This document shows, piece by piece, positions 55,029 through 64,000 of a stretch of 64,000 bases of DNA. Made by a program: the position numbers and the translations under genes. A model generated the notes under the pieces. The model saw only the letters and a program-made list of their open reading frames with translations, was not told the DNA's origin and ran no database searches. Position 1 is the stretch's first letter. Every line of letters begins with the position of its first letter. The stretch is from Candidatus Absconditabacterales bacterium (GTDB lineage Bacteria > Patescibacteriota > Gracilibacteria > Absconditabacterales > Absconditicoccaceae). The DNA is taken from assembly GCA_937923605.1 (NCBI GenBank), contig CALDTY010000001.1, positions 1 through 64,000 of the forward strand. The letters are read 5' to 3'.

Positions 55029-55056
55029 TTGACATATTAAATTAAATACTTATAAG
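55029..55056 (+). promoter_or_regulatory. Promoter of the 249-aa UGA-free gene
   Basis: TTGACA (55029-55034), 16-nt spacer, TATAAG (55051-55056), with ATG at 55085. Confidence 0.65.
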
Positions 55057-55084
55057 TATATACTATATAACAAAAAAGACAATT

Positions 55085-55834
55085 ATGAAAATCAGAACAT
55101 TAGCAGACAGTCATGGACTTTACTCTTTTGAAAGACCAGGTAGTTTATTTTTTATGCTTCCAAGCATACACAAACACAATAAAGATCTACCAAATCTAGA
55201 AGAATTGAAGAATCCAGAATTTATACTGGAAAAATATAAAAATAAAATTCTTCAATCATTAAATAAAGAATTTTTCTTAACTACGTATGACCATCCAAGC
55301 ATATACAAAGGCAGTAGAGTTGAAGAGTTCTACACAGCCGAAAATATTGAAGGTGCAATATTAGGCAACCTAACAATTAAAGTCAATAAATGTCAGGATT
55401 ATACACCTCACTTTCTTAGATCACACTATCACATGTGTAATGGAGTATGGGTTACTGCACCATTTATTTTAACCACGACCGCCCAAAAAGAAACAACTAT
55501 CAGAACAAGAGATATCTTAAGTTTAAATCTGATACAGAAAGATGTTACCAGAAGAGAAACAATATCTATTTTTGATACGCCTAAATCTTTAACGCATTTC
55601 AATAAATATCAAAGTATAAAGTCTCTAGAACAAATTGAAAATAGATTTAACTTAGAAAAAAATGCTTCAAACGAAATTAATGGGAAAATAAAACTAAGAT
55701 TTCCTAGAATAGCGAAATACATAGATAGGCCACATTGTGAGAAGACAAAGTTAGTTCTTCTTCCTTATGGGTCACTTGATTATGCCAAGCTTAACATTAA
55801 ACGTAAGACATTAATACACTATCCCCAAGATTAA
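55085..55834 (+). CDS. UGA-free hypothetical protein
   Basis: 249 aa, soluble, basic, no signal. The middle holds a His/Cys cluster (HFLRSHYHMCNGVWV) near residue 120. Eight glycines, all GGN. Own promoter and terminator. Not recognised; the cluster could bind a metal but this is a guess. Confidence 0.55.
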   Translation: MKIRTLADSHGLYSFERPGSLFFMLPSIHKHNKDLPNLEELKNPEFILEKYKNKILQSLNKEFFLTTYDHPSIYKGSRVEEFYTAENIEGAILGNLTIKVNKCQDYTPHFLRSHYHMCNGVWVTAPFILTTTAQKETTIRTRDILSLNLIQKDVTRRETISIFDTPKSLTHFNKYQSIKSLEQIENRFNLEKNASNEINGKIKLRFPRIAKYIDRPHCEKTKLVLLPYGSLDYAKLNIKRKTLIHYPQD

Positions 55835-55839
55835 AATTA

Positions 55840-55870
55840 AAAAACACTAGTCATTTTGATTAGTGTTTTT
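55840..55870 (+). terminator. Terminator after the 249-aa gene
   Basis: Stem AAAAACACTA / TAGTGTTTTT with a loop rich in T, five bases past the stop. Confidence 0.8.
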
Positions 55871-55952
55871 AAATTCAACAAAAATATTAATTATATAATT
55901 TCCTATTAAAATGTAAGCTATTATGTGATGTCTATTGTGAAGAATTTACCCA

Positions 55953-56243
55953 TTATCACTTCTTAAAATATGCTACTTTTAAAAACATTTTTCAATTTTT
56001 ATTTGTATTAACACTAATATGTGTCTCATCATCTATTAATTTGATATTCGTAAATTTTTCTCATTTTTTTATATCTACTCATCATTTAACTGCAAGTCAC
56101 TTGATAGCTATAATAGAATCCCCATCTAGCAATTCTGTACCATTAGAGTCTACAACTTTAAGAGTCTCTATTTCGTCTCAAACAGATTGAGTCCCTGGTT
56201 CAATTAAATTCCAGTTTTCATCAAAAATAACATCATCAACCAT
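55953..56243 (-). CDS. PhnA/YjdM C-terminal domain protein
   Basis: 96 aa. VDSNGTELLDGDSIIAIKGLA and VKGGVDIKKGEKFTNIKLI match the PhnA C-terminal (KOW-like) domain; the N-terminal zinc ribbon of full YjdM is missing. Despite the name, no phosphonate enzyme activity is implied. 25 bases downstream of the cyclophilin gene on the same strand. Confidence 0.8.
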
Positions 56244-56268
56244 AATATGAAAAAAGATAAATCTATTT

Positions 56269-56751
56269 CTAAGAAATCATTGTCAAGAATTCTTCATTAT
56301 CCTTAAACAAAGTAGTAGTATCATCAATGAAATTGATTTTCTTGATGATGTCTCATTGTTCAATAGCATTTACTATTATTTGAGATGCTTCGTCTAATAC
56401 CTTTCAAAACACAGTATGTTTTCAATCTAATCGAGAAGTTTCAATATGTGTTATGAAAAATTGTGAACCATTAGTTCATGGTCATGCATTAGCCATACTT
56501 AATACTCATGGTCAGTCATGCTTCAATTCAGAATCAAACTCGTCTTCAAAAGTATATCAAGGTCATCACATCCCAGTACCATCTGGGCAACCTCATTGTA
56601 TCATGAAGTTTTCTATAACGCGATGAAATACTAATCAATCATAGTATCAAGTCGTAGCCAAATGAGCAAAATTTGTCACTGTCTTTGGCGCTTTTTCATC
56701 AAATAACTGTAAAGAAATGTTTCATTTAGATGTTTCAATTGTGACTTTCAT
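56269..56751 (-). CDS. Cyclophilin-type peptidyl-prolyl isomerase
   Basis: 160 aa. Core motifs VTIETSKGNISLQLFDEKAP, FHRVIENFMIQGGCPDGTG and GSQFFITHIETSRLDGKHTVFG are intact, with the catalytic Arg in FHRV. Most glycines are UGA. No signal peptide, so cytoplasmic. It catalyses cis-trans prolyl isomerisation in folding. The gene lies 25 bases upstream of the PhnA-like gene on the same strand and is divergent from the YhiN-like gene. Confidence 0.95.
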
Positions 56752-56807
56752 GTCTATATATAAAATATAAAATAACAGTCATACTAATGGTATTTCATTC
56801 AATTTCC

Positions 56808-58046
56808 ATGAAAAAAAGAACAGTAGCGATTATATGATGATGAGCGGCAGGCATGATGGTTGCAGCAACTATACTACAAAGAGATGATCGAAATGATCAA
56901 GTCTATCTTTTTGAAAAGAACAAAAGTTTGTGAGCAAAAGTTATCATATCTGGCTGATGACGTTGTAACCTAACAACTTGATATACTCGTAGACAAGATT
57001 TAAAGAAAGCCTATATAAGGGGTCGGGATTTTTTTGAAACATCACTAAAAAAATTTACACCAAGATCAGTTAAAAATCGATTTATATGACAATGAATTCC
57101 TTGTAAAACAGAAGAAGATATGCGTGTTTTTCCCGTGTCAGACAACTGACAAGATGTGGTAGATATGTTTAATGGTATCTTTAAGTCAAAGGATATATCA
57201 ATTTATTATAAACAAACAGTACAAGCAATTGAAAAGATCTGATCTTCCTACAAAATTTCAACAAATTCTTGAGAATATCATGTAGATAAGGTTGTACTTA
57301 CCACCTGATGAAATGCATTCTCTCATACGTGATCAAGTGGTGACTGATATCACTTTGCAAGCTCATTGGGGCATAACATAACTCAACTTGGTCCATCATT
57401 AAATAGCTTCGTAACCCAAGAAGATCGACTATATATATTAAGTTGATTATCTTTTTCTGAAGCTTCTGTTCATTTAACAGCTAGTAATACTAAGCACAAG
57501 CTATCTGGACCTATACTTATTACTCATTTTGGCATTTCTGGTCCTCTTGCATTTATTGTTGCAGCTCAAAGCGCATTCCAAGAGGTTTCAGCAACTCACC
57601 CAGTCAACATTAGACTTCAACCACTATCAGAAATGAATAGTGATCAATGGAATGATTATTTACTTCAGCAATCATTAGCATCAAAGAAAGAATGCATGAC
57701 CATTCTATCAAACAAACTTCCAAAGAGATTTTCTGAGGCCCTACTAAAACATCTTGAAATACCATCAAATAAAAGTGTTTCACAACTTACAAAAAAAGAA
57801 CGTGTTCAGCTTAGTAATTATCTTTGATCATGAATACCTCTTAATCTTATTAAGCGTCGCCCTTGAGATGAATTTGTCACAGCTGGATGAGTTGATACAT
57901 CAGAAATTTATGCAAAAACCTTAGAGTCAAAAATCTCTCCATGATTGTATTTCGCATGAGAAATTCTCAACATTGATTGAGTCACAGGTGGATATAATTT
58001 ACAGATGTGCTGGAGTACATGAAGATCCGTAGGTTTGAATGTTTAG
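56808..58046 (+). CDS. HI0933/YhiN-like flavoprotein
   Basis: 412 aa. Dinucleotide-binding IIGGGAAGMMVAA (three UGA glycines in a row), ISGGGRCNLTT near residue 48, and the family-specific C-terminus GEILNIDGVTGGYNLQMCWSTG. These are NAD(P)/FAD-binding proteins of unclear reaction, distantly related to aminotransferase-linked oxidoreductases. Normal length. Recoded class. Confidence 0.92.
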
Positions 58047-58107
58047 TGAAAAATAATAAAAGAGAAGATCTAATAATCTCCACTTATTTAAATAATATTC
58101 TACTTTT

Positions 58108-58194
58108 TTATACTATTACTTGAGCTACTTGATTAAGAACTTCTACAGAATTATGTAGTGATAATATATCTCTAGCATCCGCTCATAACTTCAT
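58108..58194 (-). CDS. Possible 28-aa small protein
   Basis: A short frame from ATG 58194 (MKLGADARDILSLHNSVEVL, TGA as Gly) in the gap between the flavoprotein gene and typA. The composition looks protein-like, but there is no ribosome-binding site and no known match. Weak support. Confidence 0.25.
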
Positions 58195-58213
58195 TATATA
58201 TACTTCAATCTCT

Positions 58214-58236
58214 AAAGGGGTCTTATTGGCCCTTTT
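58214..58236 (+). terminator. Possible terminator upstream of typA
   Basis: AAAGGGG / CCCTTTTT short stem with a T run; weak. Confidence 0.35.
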
Positions 58237-58259
58237 TGTGTTTTTATTAATATCATCTG

Positions 58260-60086
58260 ATGTCAGATATCAAAGTATTTAAGAATCTTGCTATTATTGC
58301 CCATGTAGATCATGGTAAAACTTCACTTGTAGATCAATTACTTACAGCTTCAGGAACCATGGAAATGGTAGAATGAGCAGATCTTATTATGGATAGTAAT
58401 GATCAAGAAAGAGAAAGATGAATTACTATTTATGCAAAAAATACGTCCGTAGTTTGGAATGGTATTGTAATGAATATTATAGATACACCATGACATGCTG
58501 ATTTCGGTTCAGAAGTTGAACGTGTTTTGAGAATGGTCGATTCTGTGCTTCTAGTTGTAGACGCATACGAAGGTCCAATGCCTCAAACTAAATTTGTTCT
58601 AAAAAAAGCACTAGAAAATGGTCTTAAACCAATCATTGTTTTGAACAAAATTGATAAACCTACTGCTAGACCTGATTGGGTAGAAGATCAATTGTTTGAT
58701 CTATTTATTAAACTATGAGCTACTGACGAACAAACCGATTTTGATGTCATATATACTAGTGCAAAAGAAGGATATTCATTTTTGAAGCTAGAAGATCATG
58801 CAGCGGCTCAAGAAAATCCAAGTATGGAACCATTACTAAACTTTATTATGGAAAAAGTACCCAATGCTCCGCATGAACCAGAAAAGGCGTTTCGTATGCA
58901 GGTTGTAAATCTCTCTTATGATAATTTTGTAGGAAGATTAGGGATATGACGTATAGCAGAATGAACTGTCTCAGCAAACTCTGAGGTAATTGTATATAAG
59001 CAAGATGGTACAACCAAAAAAGCAAAAATATCAAAAATATATCGTACAGTATGAGTTTCTAGAATTGATGTAGAAGAGTGAAGATGTGGTGATGTGGTTA
59101 TTGTAGCATGAATTCCTGATATTTATGTGTGAGATACAATTTGACAAGAAGGGACAGAACCTTATGCACCAATACATGTTGATGAACCAACGTTGATGAT
59201 GGACTTTCTAGTAAATAATTCTCCTTTTGCTGGAAAAGAATGAAAATTTGTTACTTCAAGAAATATAGTTGATAGACTTGAGAAGGAGTTAGAAACAAAT
59301 GTAGGTATGAAAGTGGATATTCATGATGGATGAAATAGATGTACTGTTGCTGGTCGTTGAGAATTACATCTTTCAGTTCTTATTGAAACAATGAGAAGAG
59401 AATGATTTGAGCTACAAGTTTCCTCTCCTCAAGTGATTCTAAGAACTAATGAAAATGGTAAAAAAGAAGAACCTATTGAAAAAGTAGCTGTAACAGTAGC
59501 AGATGAACTTTCTGGAACAGTAATTGATCTGCTTGCGAAAAGAAAATGATTGATGCAAAACATGATGTCAGAAAATGGTCTAACTAATTTAGAATTTGAT
59601 GTTCCAACTAGATGACTACTGTGATTTAGAGCAGATTTCATCTTAGTTACTAAAGGTGAATGACTTGTATCTTCATCATTCTCACACTACGCACCATATA
59701 TGTGAGAAATTCCAAAACGTATGAATGGTTCAATTGTATCTGGATTTGCTGGTAAAACCATGAGATTTTCAATTTGGAAGCTGCAAGAAAGATGAACAAT
59801 TTTTGTACAACCAGCACAAGATCTTTATGAAGGTATGGTGGTAGGAGAATCAGCAAAACCTTGAGATCTAGTTGTCAATCTAACTAAAAATAAGAACCAG
59901 TCTAATATGAGAACTGGTAAAAATGATGAAAATATGACCTTAGCACCAATTAGAACTTTAAGTCTTGAAGATGCATTAAGTTATATATGAACAGATGAAT
60001 TTGTAGAAATAACTCCAGAAAACATTAGAATCAGAAAAATACACTTAAAAGAAAGTGATAGAAAAGTAGCTGCAAAAAAACTATAA
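58260..60086 (+). CDS. typA: TypA/BipA ribosomal GTPase
   Basis: 608 aa. G1 [14 protein letters not shown] near residue 15, the switch RERGITI, G3 DTPGHADFG, G4 NKID and TypA-specific TRGLLGFRADFI near 447 are all clear, followed by the C-terminal TypA domain. It is an EF-G-related factor binding the ribosome under stress. Length is normal. Highly conserved glycines (GITI, PGH) are UGA, so strongly conserved genes do use UGA here. Confidence 0.97.
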
Positions 60087-60142
60087 TTTTTTGACAAGAA
60101 TCACTTTAAACATTAGAATAAGATGTTTATCGTTTTTATAGT

Positions 60143-60616
60143 ATGTCAGACGAAATCAAATTTTCAGAAAATGAATCTGAATTGTATGTAGAAATAAGTG
60201 AAAGCACAAATTATGATGATCTCATAAGAAATTTTGATTCAGACATTAAGCTAAATAAACTTCAAGAATTAAATGAGAATTTTCAAGAAATTATTGCGAT
60301 TGTAGCCAGTGTAAAAGATAGCAATACTTCAGAAAAAGATGATAATGATACTTTAGCAAGTAATAAAAAATTTAAGGAAATACGTGATAAATTTAGAAAA
60401 ATATCTAAAAAGTGAAAATTAAGCATCAAACATCCAGAATGATGATATTATACTATTAAAAAAATTTCAAAAATTGAAAATGACTGAACAATAGTAGATT
60501 TAAAATTCAAACCGCTAAGCTGATCATGAAATATTAAATTATCTATCTTAAATAATAAGATAAGTTTTAATACTAAAACAGGTGGTGTTATTTTAAATAT
60601 TCATAAGAATTGGTAA
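60143..60616 (+). CDS. Hypothetical protein
   Basis: 157 aa, acidic N-terminal two thirds (coiled-coil-like) and a basic C-terminal beta part with UGA glycines. Ends opposite the PLP-enzyme gene. Not recognised. Confidence 0.55.
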
Positions 60617-60618
60617 CA

Positions 60619-61641
60619 TTACAATTTTGTTTTACCAGTGTTCACAATTACAATTTTCGAGTCTTTAGGTACTGAGTCTTTCATTTGTAAAAACAAAGCA
60701 AGTCATGCAATACCAGAAGCTTCACATGAAATTTTCTGATAATTAGCAATATCTAAAGCTTCTTTGATTCGCTTTTCTTGCACAACATGAACTTGAGATT
60801 TGTTTCAACAAAATCATGATTGTTTATAAATTTTAATCCATTGTTCAGAAAAATGAACAAATGGAAGATGAGGAGAAAATAACTTTTCAGCTAAACTATT
60901 AGGATTATTTGTTGTAGATCATAAAAAGTGACATCTTTTAAGTGTTTCAATATCTCATTTGAATCTAGGATCATGTCATCTTAATGATGAAATCTCTTTT
61001 TTTGTTGTATTAAGAATGTTCTCATATAAATTTCATGTTCAAAAAGGAATGAAACAATAATCAGGGGATGAATTTACAATTTCATAACTCAGCCAATCAT
61101 AATATCTTTGTGTCGGATCCAGGGCCTCAGAAGAAGTTATATCTATTCAATCTTCATTATTGGTTAACTGAAGAATTTCTATTGGGCTTAATAATTTTTT
61201 AGATAAGTCAGTTAAATATAATTCTGCTCCTAATTTTTCTAATTTTTTAGAATATCTAGGATCAATTTTATAATCAACTAATGCCTTGAGAGGTGGAAGT
61301 CAATATTTTTGAAGTTGATTCTGAATGGCAATTGCAGCGCTTCATGAAGAGATGATAGACATACTTGGCAACTCTCAATCTACTGATCATCATTGTTTTG
61401 CTTTTAAAAAATGTTGATATGTGACAACAATTTCTCGAGCTAGTCTATCTTTGTGAGTGCCTGTAGGATTATGAGATTCATCTTTGATCCAAACGTTAGA
61501 AAATCAATCTATGTTAATTTTATAAGTTGGAGTGGCAGGAAATTTTGGATTCTCAGCCGGAAATTCAGGATTAATTGGATCATTATCTGATCTAATAATT
61601 ATACTGTCCAAAATCTTCTTTTCATATACAGTTAGATTCAT
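60619..61641 (-). CDS. PLP-dependent fold type II enzyme, threonine synthase-like
   Basis: 340 aa. The PLP lysine sits in DESHNPTGTHKDRLA near residue 63, and the phosphate-binding turn is SIISSGSAAIAIQNQL. The C-terminus has SCEASGIAGLALFLQ and IVNTGKTKL. This is the threonine synthase/cysteine synthase fold, but the substrate pocket is not diagnostic. Alternatives are threonine dehydratase or a diaminopropionate lyase-like enzyme. Confidence 0.8.
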
Positions 61642-61660
61642 ATGATACTAAATAGTAAAT

Positions 61661-62416
61661 TTATGCAGCATTATGCCATACAGTATCTACATCTTCGTCT
61701 TCTTCAAGAATCTCAATCAATGTCTGAAGTTTTTCTTCTCCTCTTTCATCAAGATTAATAACATTTTCTGCTATATATGATAAGTCCGACTGCTCTATTT
61801 TCCATCAAGCATTCTCCAAAACCGATACTGTAGCCATATAATCTTCTCTTGTGGTTAATACTCTAGCCATTCAATCTTCAATTTCATAATCTTCTGCTTT
61901 AGTATCCATTATTCATAATTCAAATTCATCATCTAGAGGTAGAATCGTTTCTACATCTTTTCATTTTATCTTTTCAAGTAGAATTTTACCACTTATAAAT
62001 ATCTCTCACTTTTCAGCAAATTGCCATCAAACACTTCATGGATCTCAAAGATTTCAACCATACTTAGCTAACAATGCTCTTACATTTGCTCAAGATCTAT
62101 TTGTATTTGGTGTAATACATTTAATATATAGTGCAACACCGCTAGGACCATATCATTCATAAAAAATTTCAACAAGTTTTTCTCATGTATCGTTTCATGC
62201 TCACTTATCAATAGCCTTTTGTATCACTTCTTTTGACAATCAAGCTTGCTTTCATTTTTTAATTGCAGCATCAAGAGTCGGATTTAGACTAGGATTATCT
62301 CACTTTTCTGCCGCCATTTGAATGATTTTGGCTACTTTAGCATAAATCTTCGCTTTTTTGCTGTCTTGAGCAGCTTTTCTATGTTTTATATTATGTCGCT
62401 TACTATGTCAAGCCAT
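61661..62416 (-). CDS. yebC: YebC/TACO1 family translation or transcription regulator
   Basis: 251 aa. The N-terminal MAGHSKRHNIKHRKAAQDSK and GNPSLNPTLDAAI motifs, the middle YEGYGPSGVALYIKC and SVGWQFAEKGEI are diagnostic. Recent work links such proteins to translation of proline stretches. Several fixed glycines, including residue 3, are UGA. 19 bases upstream of the PLP-enzyme gene. Confidence 0.96.
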
Positions 62417-62497
62417 ATTATACAAATATTTTACTAAAATTTTACAAATCAATGTCTTCTTGCTATATTATGTTATATGATTTATTTATTAAACATA

Positions 62498-62857
62498 ATG
62501 ATGTCAAAAACAAAAACAACGGTTGAGAAAGTAAGCTCTAAAAGACATATTGCTTTTAGTTATTGAAGTTCTTTTTCAATAGATTTAGAAAAGAAACTTA
62601 TAACCCCTACAGACTTTTCTAGTATTATTGACCTAGATGAATTTGGAACTGCACTAAGCCTAGACTGATATGAATATACAATTCTTGCTGTACATAAAAT
62701 TAATTTTGATAGTGATATGTTTAAAAAGAATATTGAGAAAGCTCACACTATTGAGCATTATTCTAATGAGATTGCTATTTATAGAAACATTAACGAAAGA
62801 GCCTACTGCATGAGAGTAGAAGCTGAAGAGGAAGTAATACTAATTGAACTTATGTAA
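62498..62857 (+). CDS. Hypothetical protein
   Basis: 119 aa from the first of two adjacent ATGs. Two UGA glycines only. Mixed alpha/beta composition, no signal. Not recognised. A bidirectional terminator follows. Confidence 0.55.
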
Positions 62858-62917
62858 TGCTAAACAAAAACTAAAACAATATAAAACAAAAATCAAAAAC
62901 CCTTAATAATAGGGGAA

Positions 62918-62945
62918 AAAAGACAGTCTCTTAGAGCTGTCTTTT
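62918..62945. terminator. Bidirectional terminator between 62857 and the DUF1653 gene
   Basis: Stem AAAAGACAG / CTGTCTTTT, between convergent genes. Confidence 0.8.
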
Positions 62946-62946
62946 C

Positions 62947-63222
62947 TTAAGTAGAATCTATTTTTTTAAATCTTAGAGTCTGTATTCATTTAATATTAAT
63001 TTCACTCACAAATTGATCAAATGATCTTATAAATTTAGTATTTTCATATCATTCTGGAAAGTATATAACCTCAGTTTGAAGCTCATCATCAACAAATGAA
63101 ATAGCTAAATCTACAACAAAATACTTTGTTCATTTATAATGCTGGTACCAAGATCAAATTGCAACTACTTTTTTTGCAATTTCTAATATATCTGCAATTT
63201 CTTGATATGATTTTTTTGCCAT
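62947..63222 (-). CDS. DUF1653-like protein
   Basis: 91 aa. YQHYKGTKYFVVDLAI near residue 31 and the later FIRSFDQFVSEI match the small DUF1653 family (HYKG core). UGA glycine in the HYKG motif. Function unknown in all members. Its start lies ten bases past the peptidase E stop, so one transcript. Confidence 0.8.
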
Positions 63223-63231
63223 AGAAACGAA

Positions 63232-63849
63232 TTATGAAATAATTTTATGATCTCAATTATGAGAAATCACTAATACTTTTGAATCATGCATAAGTAATAA
63301 TGGAGCCTTGGTATAAGAATAGTTGTTCATAAATGTCTCATTAAATACATGCTCATACTTCTCCCTTCATCGATGAGGGATAATACAATAAGGTACAATT
63401 GCATATCATTCTATAGAAGTTGATTTTGATGACTCGTTCCATTTATCTAAAAATAAAACTCATCACATATCTCATCACATAATAACAGCTCAAGCAGATG
63501 ATCAAATATAAATTAAATTAGGATAATCATGTTTCAGTAAAGTATCTCACAGATCTGATTCGTCTAAAAGTTTTTTTAGATAAAATCAATTTCATCAGTT
63601 TATAAATAAGATATCCAAGGTATTTAATATCTGTTTAAATTTCTTTGTTGAAATATTTCTTAAATCAATATCTATCACAGATGCTCATAATCAATGTATT
63701 AACTCCTCAGTCTCAACGATTCGTTCTCTTGATGTATACATATCAGCCGCATTCAAGATTAATCATATCTTTTTTCATGAAAAAACAACTCCATCATCAA
63801 TAATAGTTTGATATGATGTTTTAAAATTTGCTGCTAAATAGTATTTCAT
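63232..63849 (-). CDS. Peptidase E (S51 family dipeptidase)-like
   Basis: 205 aa. LFINGGNGFYLKKLL near residue 82 and the nucleophile elbow GSSAGAVIMG with Ser near 116 are typical of S51 peptidases, which cleave N-terminal Asp dipeptides or cyanophycin. The catalytic His region is PHRGREKYEHVF. Normal length. Confidence 0.88.
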
Positions 63850-63903
63850 TTAGGAAAAAGAATATAATCTAAAGTAACGATACAAAGTCTCACTCAATCA
63901 GAA

Positions 63904-64000
63904 TTATGTCCCTTTTTCTAAGTTATAAAATTTCATATATTCTTTTGCTCGTTGTAATTCAATTTCTCATCAAGGACCATTCCTATTTTTACGAACAAAA
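63904..64000 (-). CDS. dnaB: C-terminal end of replicative DNA helicase DnaB (runs off right edge)
   Basis: Only the last 32 codons are present: VRKNRNGPGGEIELQ matches the conserved C-terminal KNRNGPxG motif of DnaB, followed by a short tail and TAA at 63904. Both glycines of the GG pair are UGA. Confidence 0.85.

Noticed and set aside
58047-58259. tmRNA or other structured RNA before typA
   Set aside because: No tRNA-like ends or long pairings found; only a weak hairpin and a doubtful 28-aa frame.

Overview
The window comes from an AT-rich bacterium that reads UGA as glycine (genetic code 25), most likely a Candidate Phyla Radiation member of the Absconditabacteria (SR1) or Gracilibacteria. 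The evidence is direct. In uvrD the Walker A motif GAGSGKTR has two UGA-encoded glycines, and smpB, obgE, typA, rlmH, truB, yebC, pheT, lysS, uup and a cyclophilin gene become full length and family-like only when in-frame TGA is read as Gly. Every CDS whose 3' end lies in the window ends in TAA or TAG.

A second gene population sits among these. At least 17 genes (1-6382, 14189-14518, 30231-30797, 31578-31793, 34441-35345, 47284-49891, 55085-55834) contain no UGA codon at all, although they encode roughly 220 glycines by my hand count, all GGN. UGA supplies about three quarters or more of the glycines in the recoded genes that I counted. The UGA-free genes are mostly unrecognised or envelope-like. 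Many have a canonical TTGACa - 16/17 nt - TATAat promoter and their own hairpin terminator. One cluster starts just after a duplicated tRNA-Ser 3' end that looks like an attachment site.

Layout. 1-6382: UGA-free envelope region with a NitT/TauT-like ABC ATPase and permease, a barrel-like secreted protein, a membrane-anchored protein ending in an OmpA domain, and two coiled-coil proteins. 6679-14060: UvrD helicase, a hypothetical protein, a TPR lipoprotein, a hypothetical protein, and an 874-aa lysyl-tRNA synthetase fused to DUF2000-like and HD-like domains. 14785-27231: two giant cysteine-rich surface proteins (2159 and 1755 aa) with DUF11, Myxococcus-type Cys-rich, metal-binding and thrombospondin-1-like repeats, each ending near an LPXTG motif, preceded by a thioredoxin-like lipoprotein that may act on their disulfides.

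27295-47117: translation and RNA genes (smpB, an RluA-type synthase, pheT, truB, obgE, rlmH) mixed with a SufB/D-like protein, a KH-domain ATPase, a divergent pyruvate kinase, a Na/Ca exchanger, a DHH phosphoesterase and tRNA-Ser(GGA). 47284-49891: UGA-free membrane, lipoprotein and LEA-like genes. 50038-64000: DUF1801-like, PhyH-like, Uup ABC-F, KMO-like monooxygenase, PhnA-like, cyclophilin, YhiN-like flavoprotein, TypA, PLP enzyme, YebC, DUF1653, peptidase E and the C-terminal end of DnaB. Most recoded genes are housekeeping. The notable parts are the two-code structure of the gene set, the giant surface proteins and the LysRS fusion.
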